64,000 nt of DNA from Aspidiotus rigidus (taxonomy: Eukaryota > Arthropoda > Insecta > Hemiptera > Diaspididae). The notes below the pieces were generated by a model, which saw only the letters and a list, made by a program, of their open reading frames with translations, was not told the origin of the DNA and did not search any database. Positions within the stretch are counted from its first letter, which is position 1. The number at the start of each line of letters is the position of its first letter. The stretch covers positions 2,604,001 through 2,668,000 of the forward strand of contig JAVHKY010000037.1 of the NCBI GenBank assembly GCA_035079385.1, in the 5' to 3' direction. Shown here piece by piece: positions 12,748-25,275 of this stretch. The position numbers were made by a program, and so were the translations under genes.

Positions 12748-14599
12748 CCTTGACAGATCGAAAAACGGTACTTACGTCTCTACTTTCCAGAAGTAGGTTT
12801 GAAGAAGAAAGACTTTGAAAAGGCCGTGGGAAAACAATTACATTCAATTTTGTAGCATAAAATTGGAGCGCCGGTAGTAGACGAAATCCGGTGTAGGCCT
12901 CTGATTTCTTGGGGAAAATTCAAGAAATTGACAGTTTTTTTGTAGAGATAGAACAAGTATTGTAACCCAAAATGAGGTTGAAAAATAAGGTTGCAAATTT
13001 TGTTCCCGCGCAAAGGAATTACTATTCGCCGGACGATCTTACCCACATGATCCAGCGCCTTGACGACGATTTTGGCTAATTCCAGAAAAGGACTAAAATT
13101 ATGAAGCCCTCTTCCCGCTCCTGACAATGTAGGAAGATGGACTTGAAAATATTTTGAGCTCTGCGTCATAAAGAGGAGTAGTGGAGTTTGAAAAATATCG
13201 ATCTCGGAATTTCTGTAAACGTGAGATTTAAAAATTTCATCTTTCACTTTAGAACCCCCATAGATGATGTTGGACTGGAGAGAATTTTGTGCTCGGAAAT
13301 CCAATACGTCATATCAAGGGTGAAACAATTTCGTCCTCTTAACCATTAAAAATTTTGTGTTTTGAACATCTATAGATGTAGGACATGCAGAAATTTCGAA
13401 CTCAGCCTTTGTACATAAAATTCTAAGTTTGGAACCTCTACCATGAGGATCCTCAATGACTCCCGTAAAACAGGCTCACCGTACTTTCCTACGTTTAGGC
13501 ACAATGACAGCGGAGTTTTCACCACATTGACAATGAATCATTGTCAGAGTGGGAAAATTCAATTCAAAGACAAATTCGAAGGTGTGGTGGGTGGTGAGGG
13601 CTGATAGCATGACCCCTCCTTAATCCGAGATAAATCGATATTGACACTTTCCAGCAATTATTCAATTATATGACGATGAACAGACTTTTTAGAAATTCTT
13701 CGGGATCCATACTTGCTAGCAAGCAACCCAGTCATTGATTAAAAAATTGTACTACAAGATCAGGAAAAAAAATGAAAAATAATACGTAATGGTAACAGGA
13801 AATCCGCGATATCGGATCTTTTTACTAAAAATTTTCCCACATCCAAATGTCTCAATTGATAGCTCTTAAAGAGATACTTAGACATGTATGCGTCTTTGGG
13901 TTGGATGTTACCTCTTACAGACAAAAACTGAGAAAAAGCTTCTCTTTAAATTCTGAACTATTTTTAATTACTCCTCCTATACTTATTATAGTTTCTCTCT
14001 ATTTTTCCTTTTTCTTTTTTAATCCCTTTCTAACTTGATGACGCATAGTTGCTCTCCAGGAAAATAGTCTCACCCTAAGCTCGATTACGCATAATTACAC
14101 AGCATGACTATGTATAGTTGAGATTATTTTTATAAATTGAAAAATACAGCGCACGAAACAAGGCGGAGAAATTTGTAAAACGTAGTATCGTAAATGTGAA
14201 AAAGAGATGTTGCCGATACCAGTAAAACTGGTACGAAGATTTTATAAGAGTAGATAAATGAGGCGTTAGAATTTTACCTTTTCTGCGTTGAATAAACACA
14301 AGATGAAAGAAACCGCAAGTCCGATAGTGAAAATCTATTGAATTAAATTCAGATTCACAAATTTTGTTTTTTTTTCTTAGATAAAACTCATAAAGTTGAA
14401 GATGAATACAATCTTCAATAACATAATTTTTGAGTATCAGTACTACTTTAAATGCAATACAAAGGATAAAATTCAATTTAAAAACGGTAATAAATGCTTT
14501 TTAAAAATAACACCACGATGCTCCTTATGGAACATTCTTTTGTTTAAAATAATATGAGAAAATATTTTCCGCGCAATAGTAATCCTCGAGTAAAAAGGA
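12748..14599. other. Intergenic stretch, no supported gene
   Basis: A minus-strand open frame of 174 codons covers 12780-13304 but has no recognisable motif and no splice context, so it was not called. The rest is AT-rich and lies downstream of the 3' end of the aminopeptidase gene. Confidence 0.5.
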
Positions 14600-17500
14600 T
14601 TATTTATCCGCTAATTGACGTAAATGGTCATTGAAAAATTTGGAGTACAAAGCCAAAATTGGCGAACCCGTCGCATCGTCTGGCACATCTCCAGCTGAGC
14701 CCGCTATATCGAGGTGAGAATATTTGATCGGGCATTCTGACTCTAACCCATACTGAAAAAATAAGAACGACACAAAAATTTCAATCAAACAAGAAGGAAA
14801 ACGTAAAACAAAATAATTTACAATAATGAAAAAAAATAATAATAATAATAAGAAGAAGAAGAATCAAGAGAAAACAGGAATCTACCACACTGAGGACTAT
14901 TGAAATTTTTCTTGCTCAAGAAATAGACAGAAGTGAGTTGCAGATACTAACGCTACTAAAATAAGAGGATCGTGAGACTGAAAAATTGTGAAAAGGTAAA
15001 AATAGAAATCTCAAATTCACTGTAGATCAAACCATTTGAAGATGATCTTTTTCAAGTTCTGTTTTCAGTGTGTTATCATGTAGTAGTTTCCAACGGAGAA
15101 ATGTTGATGGGGCCATGCCTCAAAAGACTCGGGTAAACGAATATCTCACTTATAAGGTCTCTTTATATTTTCAAAACAAAAACAAAATTATTTGCCGATA
15201 CCGTCCTCAATGACAGAAAAAGGAGAATTCGGAATATCTTGATGAAATTTTGTGTAAAGATGTTCCCACGCTATCATAAAGAAACCCCTTGAGCTATGCT
15301 TAAAACAAATTGATTAGTCAAGAATCAATCGGTGCGTCGTATAACATCATCTTGCATCAAGGTAGTTCGAAGCCAAAAACAAAAGACAAACGGAAATTTT
15401 GGAATACGCCAGATCGTAGGACTACGTTCATATCGGACGATGGAAATCGACGCGCGAAAATGTAGGATGTAGTGGTACTAATAATCATCACATAAACGTA
15501 CTTTATCCAACCCGGAAGCCAAAATTAAGAATGCGCCTGGTCCTTGATGACCTCTTGGTGTTCGAGAAGATGGCTGACTGTTAGCCTGCACCAAATCTTC
15601 ACATTCAGCTTTACCTAGAAACGATGAAAAATTAACAATAAGTATTCAAAATATTTCCACTCATCTCCGGAATCAATAATGACGATTCACCTCTGTGGAA
15701 GTTATAATCCTCTCTACGGATGGTACTTATTTCGAACGGATCTCCTATCTGATCGGAATATTTGGCCAACAATAACGCATTTTCTTCTTTACGTGCAACT
15801 GCATTATCCATCACAATCTGATTCAGAAAACACATATGATTTTTCTTCCGTTGTAGGATTTGAGGTAGAAAAAAATATTAAAAAATACAAAAACCGTACC
15901 GCGAATCCTGGACCAACAGTCAAATACGCGTGTCCTGTCAAGGTCGCAATGGTCATGAGATGGGGATTTACAGATTTTATAGCTAGTTCTTTGGCCTAGA
16001 ATGAAAAAAAAAAAAAAAAAAAATACGGAAATTCAGAATCTAATGGGTTGATTCATATTTTACGTCATTGGTAATACTTTCAAAAGTCTTACATAACACA
16101 AAGGATCTGCCATGATCATACGACCTTCAGCATCTGTATTACCCACGCGAACTCTGGGTCCAGCTCGTGAATGAACCATTTCGTCGGAAACGTATGAATT
16201 TTCACCAACACTGTTACGCACCATACTCATGATTCCTACCACTTTTACGTTTTTCGGCTTCAATTCAGCCAACATCTATAATTTTTTTGAGATTTATACT
16301 CGTTAGTTTATGATCATTATTTAAAAAACGAGAATCTATAAACTCTTACTTTCATAAAACCCCCAACCGCAGCAGCTCCACATTTATCACGACTCATTCC
16401 CGCCATTATACCACCGGCTTTGATATCAGCTCCACCAGTGTCATAGGTAACACCTTTGCCAACTAAAAATAATGTATTCTTTGGATCTGGAGTTTCGTAC
16501 GTTAGAACGATGATGCGACCACGATGTCTTTCAATTTCTTGGAAAAAAAAAAGAAAATATTTGAAAAATAAACGGAATAAAATCGCAGTTGAGACTTCTA
16601 AAGAAGTAGCTTTTGTCTTTTAGAGCCAATAGTATATATTACTAAATACGTACAACTATCAATTAATAAACTTCATTACAAATAGCTTCTTTCATCATAC
16701 CACAGAAGCTTTCTTTGAGATTTTACTTCTTAAAATTTAATTTATTCGATTTTGGTACTAATGACGTTGTGGCACATTATGAAAGATAAATAAGTTTACA
16801 ACGAGTTAGTCGTTTATTTATCTGTCTTAAAATTCAAATTCGATTTCATTTTCTCTGTTTAAATGCAGGTTCAAAATACATATAGGCCTAAAAGAAATAT
16901 TACGTTTGTTCGAAAAAAAAGCGACATCGAATCTAGTTTTCAAGTCAGATACAGTAGCACAACTCGACAAATTTCACACGACGACCTTATTTTTTTCGGT
17001 TTTCCAGGTGCGGACCCAGACAATTATTTTAGTAGGGGGAACAGTCCAAAAAGAGTCTGAAGAACCTTTTTTTTTTTTTACATTTTCTTAGATATTAAAG
17101 ATTTTTTTCTTTTTTTTTGGGGGGGGGCGGGGTGTGGAGATTTTCCCTATTTCCCCCTGTAGATTCACGCCTGTTTTTCCAAGTCCCCTACTACTTATGA
17201 ACAAAACAATACTCGTATTGCAGCGAATCATCAACTGTGATACGTTCACTCATATTTTTAGTTCACATAAGTAAATTAAAATTAATTAGTAATATTATTA
17301 CCATTTGCAGCTCTGTTAACAGCAGCAAATAATGGAAATTCCTTCTCGATCGTCGGTAAATCACTAATCACTTTCACTTCGATCGGACTACCAGCGAAAA
17401 CATCGCGAATGTATTCTTCAACTTTGATGGGTGACATTCTTTCCGGATCAGGTCCACCAACGTCTCGGGCAACCCATCTGTTGTTAAGAACAAAAGAGAG

Positions 17501-19498
17501 ATTACCTATCATCGATGAGAATACAATTGCATGATTTTTACGCGGGAATTTAGAATGAACAAGATTACCGTCCCAATTCTAGTGCGACTGCTGATTGGCA
17601 AATCTGTTCAACTTTCTCGGGATTTGCGCCGTAAAAACCCAACAGTTTTACTTTCGGAAAGACTTCTGGACAATCTTCTCTATATTGTAAGTTCTAACAC
17701 GAATGAAAGTTTCTAATTAATATACCACTTTAAACGGAATACATAAATGATGGTACAATTATCTAGAAGTCCTCAAGTAGCGATAAAGCTATATTTCCGA
17801 GAGTACCAGAGAGAAAGTTTGATAGTGCTTCATTTTTTTTTTTTTTTTTTCTTCTGTAAATTGAAATCAATTTTTTCTCTTACAACTTAGAATCACTGCC
17901 AAAACCATCAAGTTCTTATATGAAAAATGAAAATTTGCTTCAACCAATCAATTACTTTCGAAAATTGGTTAGTAAAATCATCACTATTACACCACAAGAT
18001 GTAATCACTTATAGAGAAAAATATTTCATGCGATGAACAGTAGTTTCTGAGAAACCTATCACCACGTTTGCGCAAGAAGGTAGAGAGTTATAGAGAAAAA
18101 TATCTCATGCGATGAACAGTAGCTTCCGAGAAAGATATCACCCGTTTGCGCAAGAAGGTAAAGAGATAATATTCACTATACTTGAGGGAGACTTTGCAAC
18201 GGAACGAAGACCGTTTTCTTCTTATGTTAGCCGGTGCACATCTCAACGTCAAATGGAGATAAGATTGTATTCAGATTACCGAGTTTATGATTATTATTTC
18301 CTTGAATACGCCGACATTGCTTCTCTTCGCCACCTTGTATTTTCTGTAGAGAAAACGATGCTACACATATTGTGAAATGTACTTACGACGTAGAGAGCGT
18401 CAAAAACGCCTAAGGTTGTAACAAGTTGAGCGTAAGGAAATTCGGAATGAGTAGGCAGAATGATCAACGGTTTCTTGACTCCAGCTTTCAGAGCGCTAAA
18501 CAGACAAAATAAAAGGATCAATTATAAGGGAAGTAGAGGACTTGTATAGCAAAATTTCAACTAACGATCATCACACGTATCGACTAAGAATCGCGAAAAG
18601 AGACAATTTACTTCTGGTTCGAATAAATACTTTCTTCTTTCTAATTCTTATGTAAAAGCAAACTACAGGGTACAGGTGAATGTAGATCAGAGGGATTGAG
18701 AAATGTCAGTTGTGTTGCGCAAGGTTACTTCGCGAAATTGACAAAAAATCTCTGTCTTTTTCCCCTTCTCCCACTTTTTTCAACTCACTTCTTTTAATTA
18801 AGAAAGAAAAGAAAAATTGTTGTATAAAACGTGATATTCAAATAGTCCGGCGCAAACTTGTCACATTGAACATCTAGTACAAATTTCATGGGATGGAAAC
18901 AGAAAATGGATAAGTTTGTCCCATGATATTTACGATGAGCCAGTGGTATTTGCCCCGAAGAATAACATGTTATGACTTGACGCGAGGTCTTACCGGACAA
19001 TAGCTTTCTTTCCACTGTCTTTAAAAGAACGAACATCGTGAATATCTAGATTCAAGGGAACCGGCACGTAAATCAATCTTTCCGCGGGTAATGGCACTGC
19101 CACGACTGCACCATCGCCTTCGACTGCTTTATCAAGCTGAAGAGTACAAGATGAATCATTGAGCAAAAATATCGTCACTATTTCAAATTAAATTTGTAAG
19201 ATTATCATTTTCTCACGTTTATTGCTTTAGCAATGACGGAGGGAAGAGGTTCAGGACCATCACTTCCCGCTTTTCCAGATGATATGAACAATATTCCATC
19301 ATAACCGGATATATTTATCGACTTTTCGATTTTGATTTCATACGGCAAACTGGAAAACAAGCCACAAGGGGTTCCTTCGTTATAATTTCGGAAAGAAAAT
19401 CATCAGCATCGTGAAAAATGGTGAGTAGATCATCACAAAAAACACCCGATAACATAAGAATTAGATATAGACACAGCTTACCCTTGTTTCAGAGCCAT
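14600..19498 (-). CDS. M17 leucyl aminopeptidase-like protein (W07G4.4 type)
   Basis: Twelve exons join in frame: 19498-19482, 19349-19217, 19136-18994, 18495-18387, 17693-17569, 17477-17302, 16537-16350, 16275-16093, 15995-15900, 15817-15691, 15614-15502 and 14752-14600. They give 520 residues. The protein is a dinuclear-metal aminopeptidase that removes N-terminal residues from peptides, probably in the cytosol. Metal and active-site motifs are intact: VGKGVTYDTGG with K262 and D267, DIK with K274, and NTDAEGR with D345, E347 and R349. The C-terminal part has RTPRGHQGPGAF and GSPILALY, as in the family. The start is the only in-frame ATG, in a 17-nt coding exon. The subgroup is that of the putative aminopeptidase W07G4.4 of nematodes, recalled rather than aligned. 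It runs divergently from the IAP gene. Confidence 0.93.
18009..18165. repeat. 79-bp tandem duplication in an aminopeptidase intron
   Basis: Two adjacent units of about 79 bp start with TTATAGAGAAAAATAT at 18009 and 18088 and differ at a few positions. They lie between exons 4 and 5 of the aminopeptidase. This is a simple local duplication with no open frame of note. Confidence 0.85.
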
Positions 19499-20952
19499 TG
19501 TACGTAGGGAACTTTGACGTGAACGAGAAGCGCACCAAAAGACAACCGCAAAAGAACGTACGAACTGCACAAGATGGTTTGAAATATGACACGACGAGGT
19601 TGGTTGAAACTCTTATATCTGACCTGCGTCAACGTCGTACCGCTTCTAAACCGATAAGAAGAAGTGTTTCACAACGAAACTGAGAGTACGGTATAGAAAA
19701 TGATAAGTTGAGTGAAGTTGAGCAATCGTACATGAATTGACGCGAATATGCATCGCATAATAGAGCGTAACGATTTAATCACTCGACTTAGTACAACAAA
19801 CAAAATAATATACCTTACTTACCGATAGCCGGTGTGGGTTCAGAAAGTTGGACTGTGAACGCACAAATCAACGGAATGAGCTTTGAAACGACAGCGTACA
19901 ACTGAAGACGACCTACGATCTACTCACTATTGCCTTCAATCATTTTATGATTTCATCGAATGACAAGCGTGATGTTTCCGATGCTTCTCGTCATCATGCT
20001 GCTCGAGTGTTTCCTTTTTCTCTTATCAATAATATATCAATCACCGACTAACGTGACTTTCACTTTCATCTTTCTACTACGGTATATTCGTAAATTTTTC
20101 ATCCCCGATTGTAGAAGATTAAAAAGAATACAGAGGAGAAGGGAAATAAATTCGAGATATTTGTGAGGCGATATCGAAGCGATTTGGTCCGCCCAATCCA
20201 AATTTTCTGAAACTATCTAGCTCTGTTCGAACCACGTGGTTCGAACTTTGTTTCTGTTTGCATTTTTCTAGTTTCCCATGTACATGTACTTTAAGCAAGA
20301 CCAACGATCGCATCATTCTTTGAATTTCAGTGTCTTTCTTTTCCTATTCAAATATCACCATCAGAGAATTCCATTATCTGACCTCCTCATTGCATTGAAA
20401 AACGATATCATGGGATCAAGATGTATTGAACAATGGTCCTAAAGAATCACAGTACTATAGGCAAAAAAAAAATCGATTTTCCGTCACCTTTAGAAGTATC
20501 TCACGCTACAATACAATATTATTTTCTCAGGGGACGGATGCGAATTAAAATTACTGTACCATAAAATTGTGGGAGTACTAAAAGGCTGCTCTTTACGATT
20601 AGAATTTTCGTCAACTTCTTTCATCAATTTTCCCTCCATTACCAAATCATTACTTAATCAAGACTTGTATCATGATCATAATTATGAATATCAATAAAAT
20701 GTGCAGATTCGAATTTTTTCGTTACGACCATCAAATTTTTAAAGGTGAACGTTGAATTTTTCGTGTCATAACTCAAAAGAATCTGTTGATACCGATGGGC
20801 GATGGAACAAGAAATTGTCAAAATAATTATTGTTTCTGTATGTCCGTCTTAGTCCGTCTCCCGCAGTTTGAGTCCCACTGAAAGCGCGGTGCGGCTTAGT
20901 GCGGCTAGTCAAAGAGTAGTCGAAGCGCGGTGTATGTAAAGAGATCGCCGCG
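19499..20952. promoter_or_regulatory. Divergent intergenic region between aminopeptidase and IAP
   Basis: About 1.45 kb separate the aminopeptidase ATG from the first IAP leader sequence. The part nearest the IAP (about 20850-20952) is richer in CpG and GC. A 22-bp perfect palindrome at 20225-20246 is centred on the E-box CACGTG and flanked by TTCGAA on both sides. No coding exon was found. Confidence 0.5.
20225..20246. promoter_or_regulatory. 22-bp perfect palindrome containing E-box CACGTG
   Basis: Both halves match exactly. The centre, CACGTG, is the canonical site of Myc/Max, USF and related bHLH factors, and the flanks are GTTCGAAC. It sits between two divergently transcribed genes. Binding is inference only. 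Confidence 0.5.
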
Positions 20953-21105
20953 ATGACGTCTTACTTGCAGCGATTCTATCGGATACCGAATGCCGATTTC
21001 GAAGTTTCAAACCGCGGTCTAACGGGGAACGAGGTTCCAGTGGGCATGGTTAGGAGAATAGTATTTCTTCTAGATGTGAACGAGACGCTGTTTTCTAAAC
21101 TCTAG
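20953..21105 (+). CDS. 50-codon ORF in the presumed IAP leader
   Basis: It starts ATGACGTCTTACTTGCAG, stays open for 50 codons and ends in TAG. The sequence is CpG-rich and unlike the surrounding AT-rich DNA, as expected of a first exon. No homology is recognised. It could be an upstream ORF in the 5' leader of the IAP transcript, or simply an open frame in GC-rich DNA. Confidence 0.25.
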   Translation: MTSYLQRFYRIPNADFEVSNRGLTGNEVPVGMVRRIVFLLDVNETLFSKL

Positions 21106-22050
21106 AATGTGACACTATGCCGTTGTGTTGTAGCAATGGCACGCGCACGCAGCGTCAACGAAGCGTACCAAAGTCGTCTTCCAGCCTCTTCCTGCTGCCA
21201 GCCTGCTGCTATTTCCGTTTGCGACTTGACTTGTTTTCCACCACCCACCTTTGTGCGTCGCCGTCGCTTCTCGCTAGTCGCCATCGTCGCCATCAAGGCG
21301 TTGTTGTTCAATGGCAGAAAAATAATTAAAAATTAGTATTATCCTCCTTTTTTTTTTTTTTTTTTTCATTCTCTTCTCACTTCCTTCGATTCTCTTCAAT
21401 GGTGAAACTCTAATTGCTAATATAATTCGTTCAAAAATCGTAAGTAGTGTAATTTTAATGTCGGTATTGAATAATTCTCTTTTAAGCTTGAATATGGAAT
21501 CAGTCCACATTCCTAACATTCTTCGATATCTCTCTGCTGGAGTATTGTAAGAGTATTGTAACATAATGTGTATCTTTCCTGGTATTAGCTTTTAACAAAC
21601 TTTTTCCTCTGGTATGGAAAATTCGTTTTGTCTAATCATTTCAGGCTTGGTCTGTTTTTTCTTCTTCTAAAATGAATTAAAGTTGAAGCTGCGGGGAAAC
21701 TAACTTCAGCCTATTAATCGTGACGTCACAATTTATCGATTTTTCATTCATAACGGGCAGCCTACGAGGCTGTTTCCTTATTGTGTAGCCTTCGTCGTAA
21801 TATTTTATTGCACCACTTGACGAAAACAGAATTTTATCCAGAATCATATCCGTTAAAGATGATAATATCCCCATTGTTTGGAATTCTCTTATTCTTGAAT
21901 TACATATTTCGAAATTGTTAATAAAGTGTTTTCATTTGAACCAGTGCCCTGATTTGAACTCGTATTATTTATTCAAGTTGGGAGAAAAGTTACTCAAATG
22001 ATTGTTTCTTTTTCGTATTTTCATCTTAAATCATTTTTTTTTTCTTCTAG

Positions 22051-23218
22051 ATGACTCCTGCTCCTCACAGTGAAAATGATAAACGAGAAGTACAACGTAC
22101 GTGAAGCTCTGTAAAGACAAATATTATTCTCTGGAGACCAACTTCTGAATAATCTAATCTATTTTCTCGAACAGATGATGGTGAAGACGAGTGTGGTCCT
22201 CACACCGCGGGTCAATATGTACCTTTGGTGGAATATGAACGAATAGGTCGACAAAAAATGTTGCAAAATCTGAATGTTGATTGCAATGAGTTTCCATTGT
22301 ATCCTCGCTATGCGTCGAATGAAGAGCGTTTAAGGTCGTTCGAGAATTGGCCTGCTGGTATCGCGGTATCGCCGAAAGCTCTAGCTGACGCAGGGTTCTT
22401 TTATTCTAGTATGTCTAGGAAGAATCATTTCAATTATTCGTATGATGAGAATGAAGTAAATTAAATACTCCCTTTTTTTCTCCTTCAGGTCAAGGAGATC
22501 GTACTTTTTGTTTCCAATGCGGTGGCATGTTAGAAGGATGGTGTGCGTCCGATAACCCATTGAACGAACATGCCAAATGGTATCCCACTTGTAAGCTCGT
22601 CTCATCATTAAGAGAAAATATGGTAATAGATGACGCGTGTGTCAAAGAATTCCGTAGTCGAGCTCGTGTCCAAGAGGTAATTGTTTTCTTGAACATGTGT
22701 TTTTTTTTTTTTTTTGTTCTTTTCTGATAAATTTTCATTTTAGGATATGAAAGCGGCCATTAGTACGATACGAGATCTAGTTTCTGCGATCGATATTAAT
22801 AAAGTGAACCCAAGAGATATGAAATCTGCTTTAGAAACACTGAAAGTTATTGTTTCAGAAGTAGATACTGGAAAAGACGCAATTAAGTGAGTTGAATTAA
22901 ATTTTACGCATTAATCCATTAGTAAAGTTTTATCGACGTGATTTGTTTTTTATTTTTTATTGCAGCATTCATGAGAACTTCAGCGATAACTCAGATGATC
23001 AACAAGCTGCCTTGTTGGAGGCCTCAGAAAGTTCAGAATCGTCCTCATCTAGTAATTCAAAATCATTATCTTGCGTCATTTGCTTGACAGGAGCTAGAGA
23101 TGCATTACTTCTTCCATGTCATCATATCGCGACTTGCTGTACGTGCGCAGCAAAACTGAAAAGTTGTTGTGTATGCCGTTTGCCCGTCACGTACCATACT
23201 CGCGTATACATTTCTTGA
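22051..23218 (+). CDS. Inhibitor of apoptosis protein, one BIR plus RING
   Basis: Five coding exons (22051-22096, 22175-22408, 22489-22676, 22744-22886, 22966-23218) give 287 residues. The single BIR domain spans about residues 60-130 with zinc ligands C101, C104, H121 and C128 (CFQC ... EHAKWYPTC) and the GWxxxDNP motif. A helical linker and a serine-rich stretch follow. A C-terminal RING at about 240-287 begins CVICLTGARDALLLPC. BIR domains bind caspases or IAP-antagonist tails, and RINGs are E3 ubiquitin ligases, so this is a probable apoptosis inhibitor and ubiquitin ligase in the cytosol. Exon 1 begins right after an acceptor, so an untranslated leader exon lies upstream. AATAAA at 23437 ends the gene. 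The protein is shorter than two- or three-BIR insect IAPs. Confidence 0.93.
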
Positions 23219-23459
23219 ACCGAAATATGTTCTTGTTCAAATTGTGTCTGTACCTTACTCATTATTCTATTCAGTACTCTCTTCTTTTCATGTAGAAGAT
23301 CTCAGGCACTGCCCGACAAAAAAATTTCTTCGTAATCGCCAAAGAAAAATACCGTTTTATTTTCTGTGTATCAAAGTACATAAGGTCATTTACTCATTAA
23401 ATACTGTGATTATAATTAGGATCTTACTAATTCATAAATAAATGGGTTTTAAATGCTTT

Positions 23460-25120
23460 TAAGATTAAAAAAACTTATTTCACTCGAAGTCGTGAATAAT
23501 AATTAGTCAAATATACATTGATTTTTTTTTTTTTTAATATCAAAAAATATATTTTTGTGTGCATTGTTTATGTATGTGTGTGTACTATGTTCGGAATTGA
23601 CCGAATTATCTAGAATAATGGAAACAAAGTCAATCTTAAGTATTTCCTGGAAATATTTAATCCAAATACACGATTTGAAGATGGAAAACTATCATTCTTT
23701 TGAATTGCAGAATTATTTCAGGTACGATGAATAATAAAAAGTAATAATTTTATTAATTTTATTATAGGTCCATGAAAAAGAAGTAAAACAACGAAGTAGA
23801 TAGGACTTATATGGCGATAATAGCATGATTCTTGGAAATTGACTCAGCGGATCTGTAAACCACGAAGGCTTACAAGTTCAAATAACTAAGGACGAATCTG
23901 TAAAAGAATTTTTAGAGGGAAATTTGAATTTTCCTTTACATGAAGACACTTGACGTCTCTTCTCTTTTTTTAATCCGTTTTTCCTTTCCTGTTGGGGGAA
24001 AAATGTAACTTATCCGAGTTCCTCTCGTCCCGCAGATGCGATTCACCTCTTGATACCTACACACTCCAATGAAACTCTGCGAGGTTGTTAATAATGACGT
24101 GTAGTTATGTGAATGAGAACAAAATCAATGAAATACTTCCCAGACCCTCCTTTCTTAATTAATTTCACGTTTACAGATAAATTTTTGATAAAATAAGAGT
24201 AGGCGCTTGATTGATAGCCTCGCGTATGATTCATTCAGCTTTCAGTGTTATTAAATTACGTAATGAATGAGATGAGAAAAATATACAAACAGTTATTAAG
24301 TAGAGAGAGGAAGAAGAGATAGAAAACTAACAAATTTTAAATGAAACTATTCGATGAATACAATTGGCTCATAAACGTAAAGTTTTTTCGACCTAAAGGA
24401 CGAAGCATTTCTGCGAATCTATTTCTCCATATATATCGGCCAGTGTCTCAATTTTTTTCCCCTTTTTCTACCCAATGATATTAAACTCCCATCTTGTTCT
24501 TTTCGTCTATGTTTAATTGAATGATGGACCATTCATCATTTTGTTGAATACGCCTCATTCTACATATCGAGCGTATGTTACGTATTCTTCAATCTATGAC
24601 AACCTACGAAGAAATTTTATCCTATTTGCATGAATACTGATCAAATATACTCAGTCGAGTTTAGTTCTTTTGTAGGTAATCCAAATACAAGTTTCAAAAA
24701 ATTTTTGCTCATACTATAATACACCAGAACTTTTCTGTCATTTTCCTCTTTCACGGGCGCCATCATCGGACGGAGAGAAGGGCAAGTATTCGACTTATAG
24801 TTATATCGTGTACAAAAACAACGATCACCAAAACGAGGTCTTCCACGCAGTTTGTTGTTATTGTGTTAGTAATGAAGTTCCGTAATCACACACCACTACT
24901 ATCACGTTCGAATGCACGTACGTCCAAAAAATTGATGTGCCTGACAATCAAAAACTTGTTGGAGATGATTTTAATACTATTATTATTGAATTCGCCAATG
25001 AAAACTGAAATTATAGAACAATTAATTTTTGCGCTTTGGTTTTTCGAAACACAATTTTCGATAAGTTTCAGTACGTACTTTTCCATGATCGTTGTTTTCG
25101 CATTCTGATTGTTCATTTCG
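23460..25120. other. Intergenic, IAP to WDR91
   Basis: AT-rich and without recognisable exons. The part before 25120 includes the likely WDR91 promoter. Confidence 0.55.
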
Positions 25121-25138
25121 ATTGGCTGTATGACGTCA
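25121..25138. promoter_or_regulatory. Inverted CCAAT box and full CRE upstream of WDR91
   Basis: ATTGG (inverted CCAAT) is followed within ten bases by the palindrome TGACGTCA, about 140 bp upstream of the WDR91 start codon. NF-Y plus CREB/ATF sites at this spacing are common in housekeeping promoters. The role is inferred from position only. Confidence 0.4.
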
Positions 25139-25275
25139 CGAGAAGCGCGCTTGAACAATATTATTATTTTCAATTTTTTCAGATTTTCCGAAAAAAAGAT
25201 TTTCTCGGTCTTGGTGAAGGTTGCATTTGTATCTCTCTCATTAGTTTTCTGAGAGAATGCAATAAAACCGCAAAT

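Noticed and set aside
12780..13304. 174-codon open frame on the minus strand
   Set aside because: No motif, no splice or promoter context, and low similarity to any family I know. It lies beside a MITE and is most likely chance.
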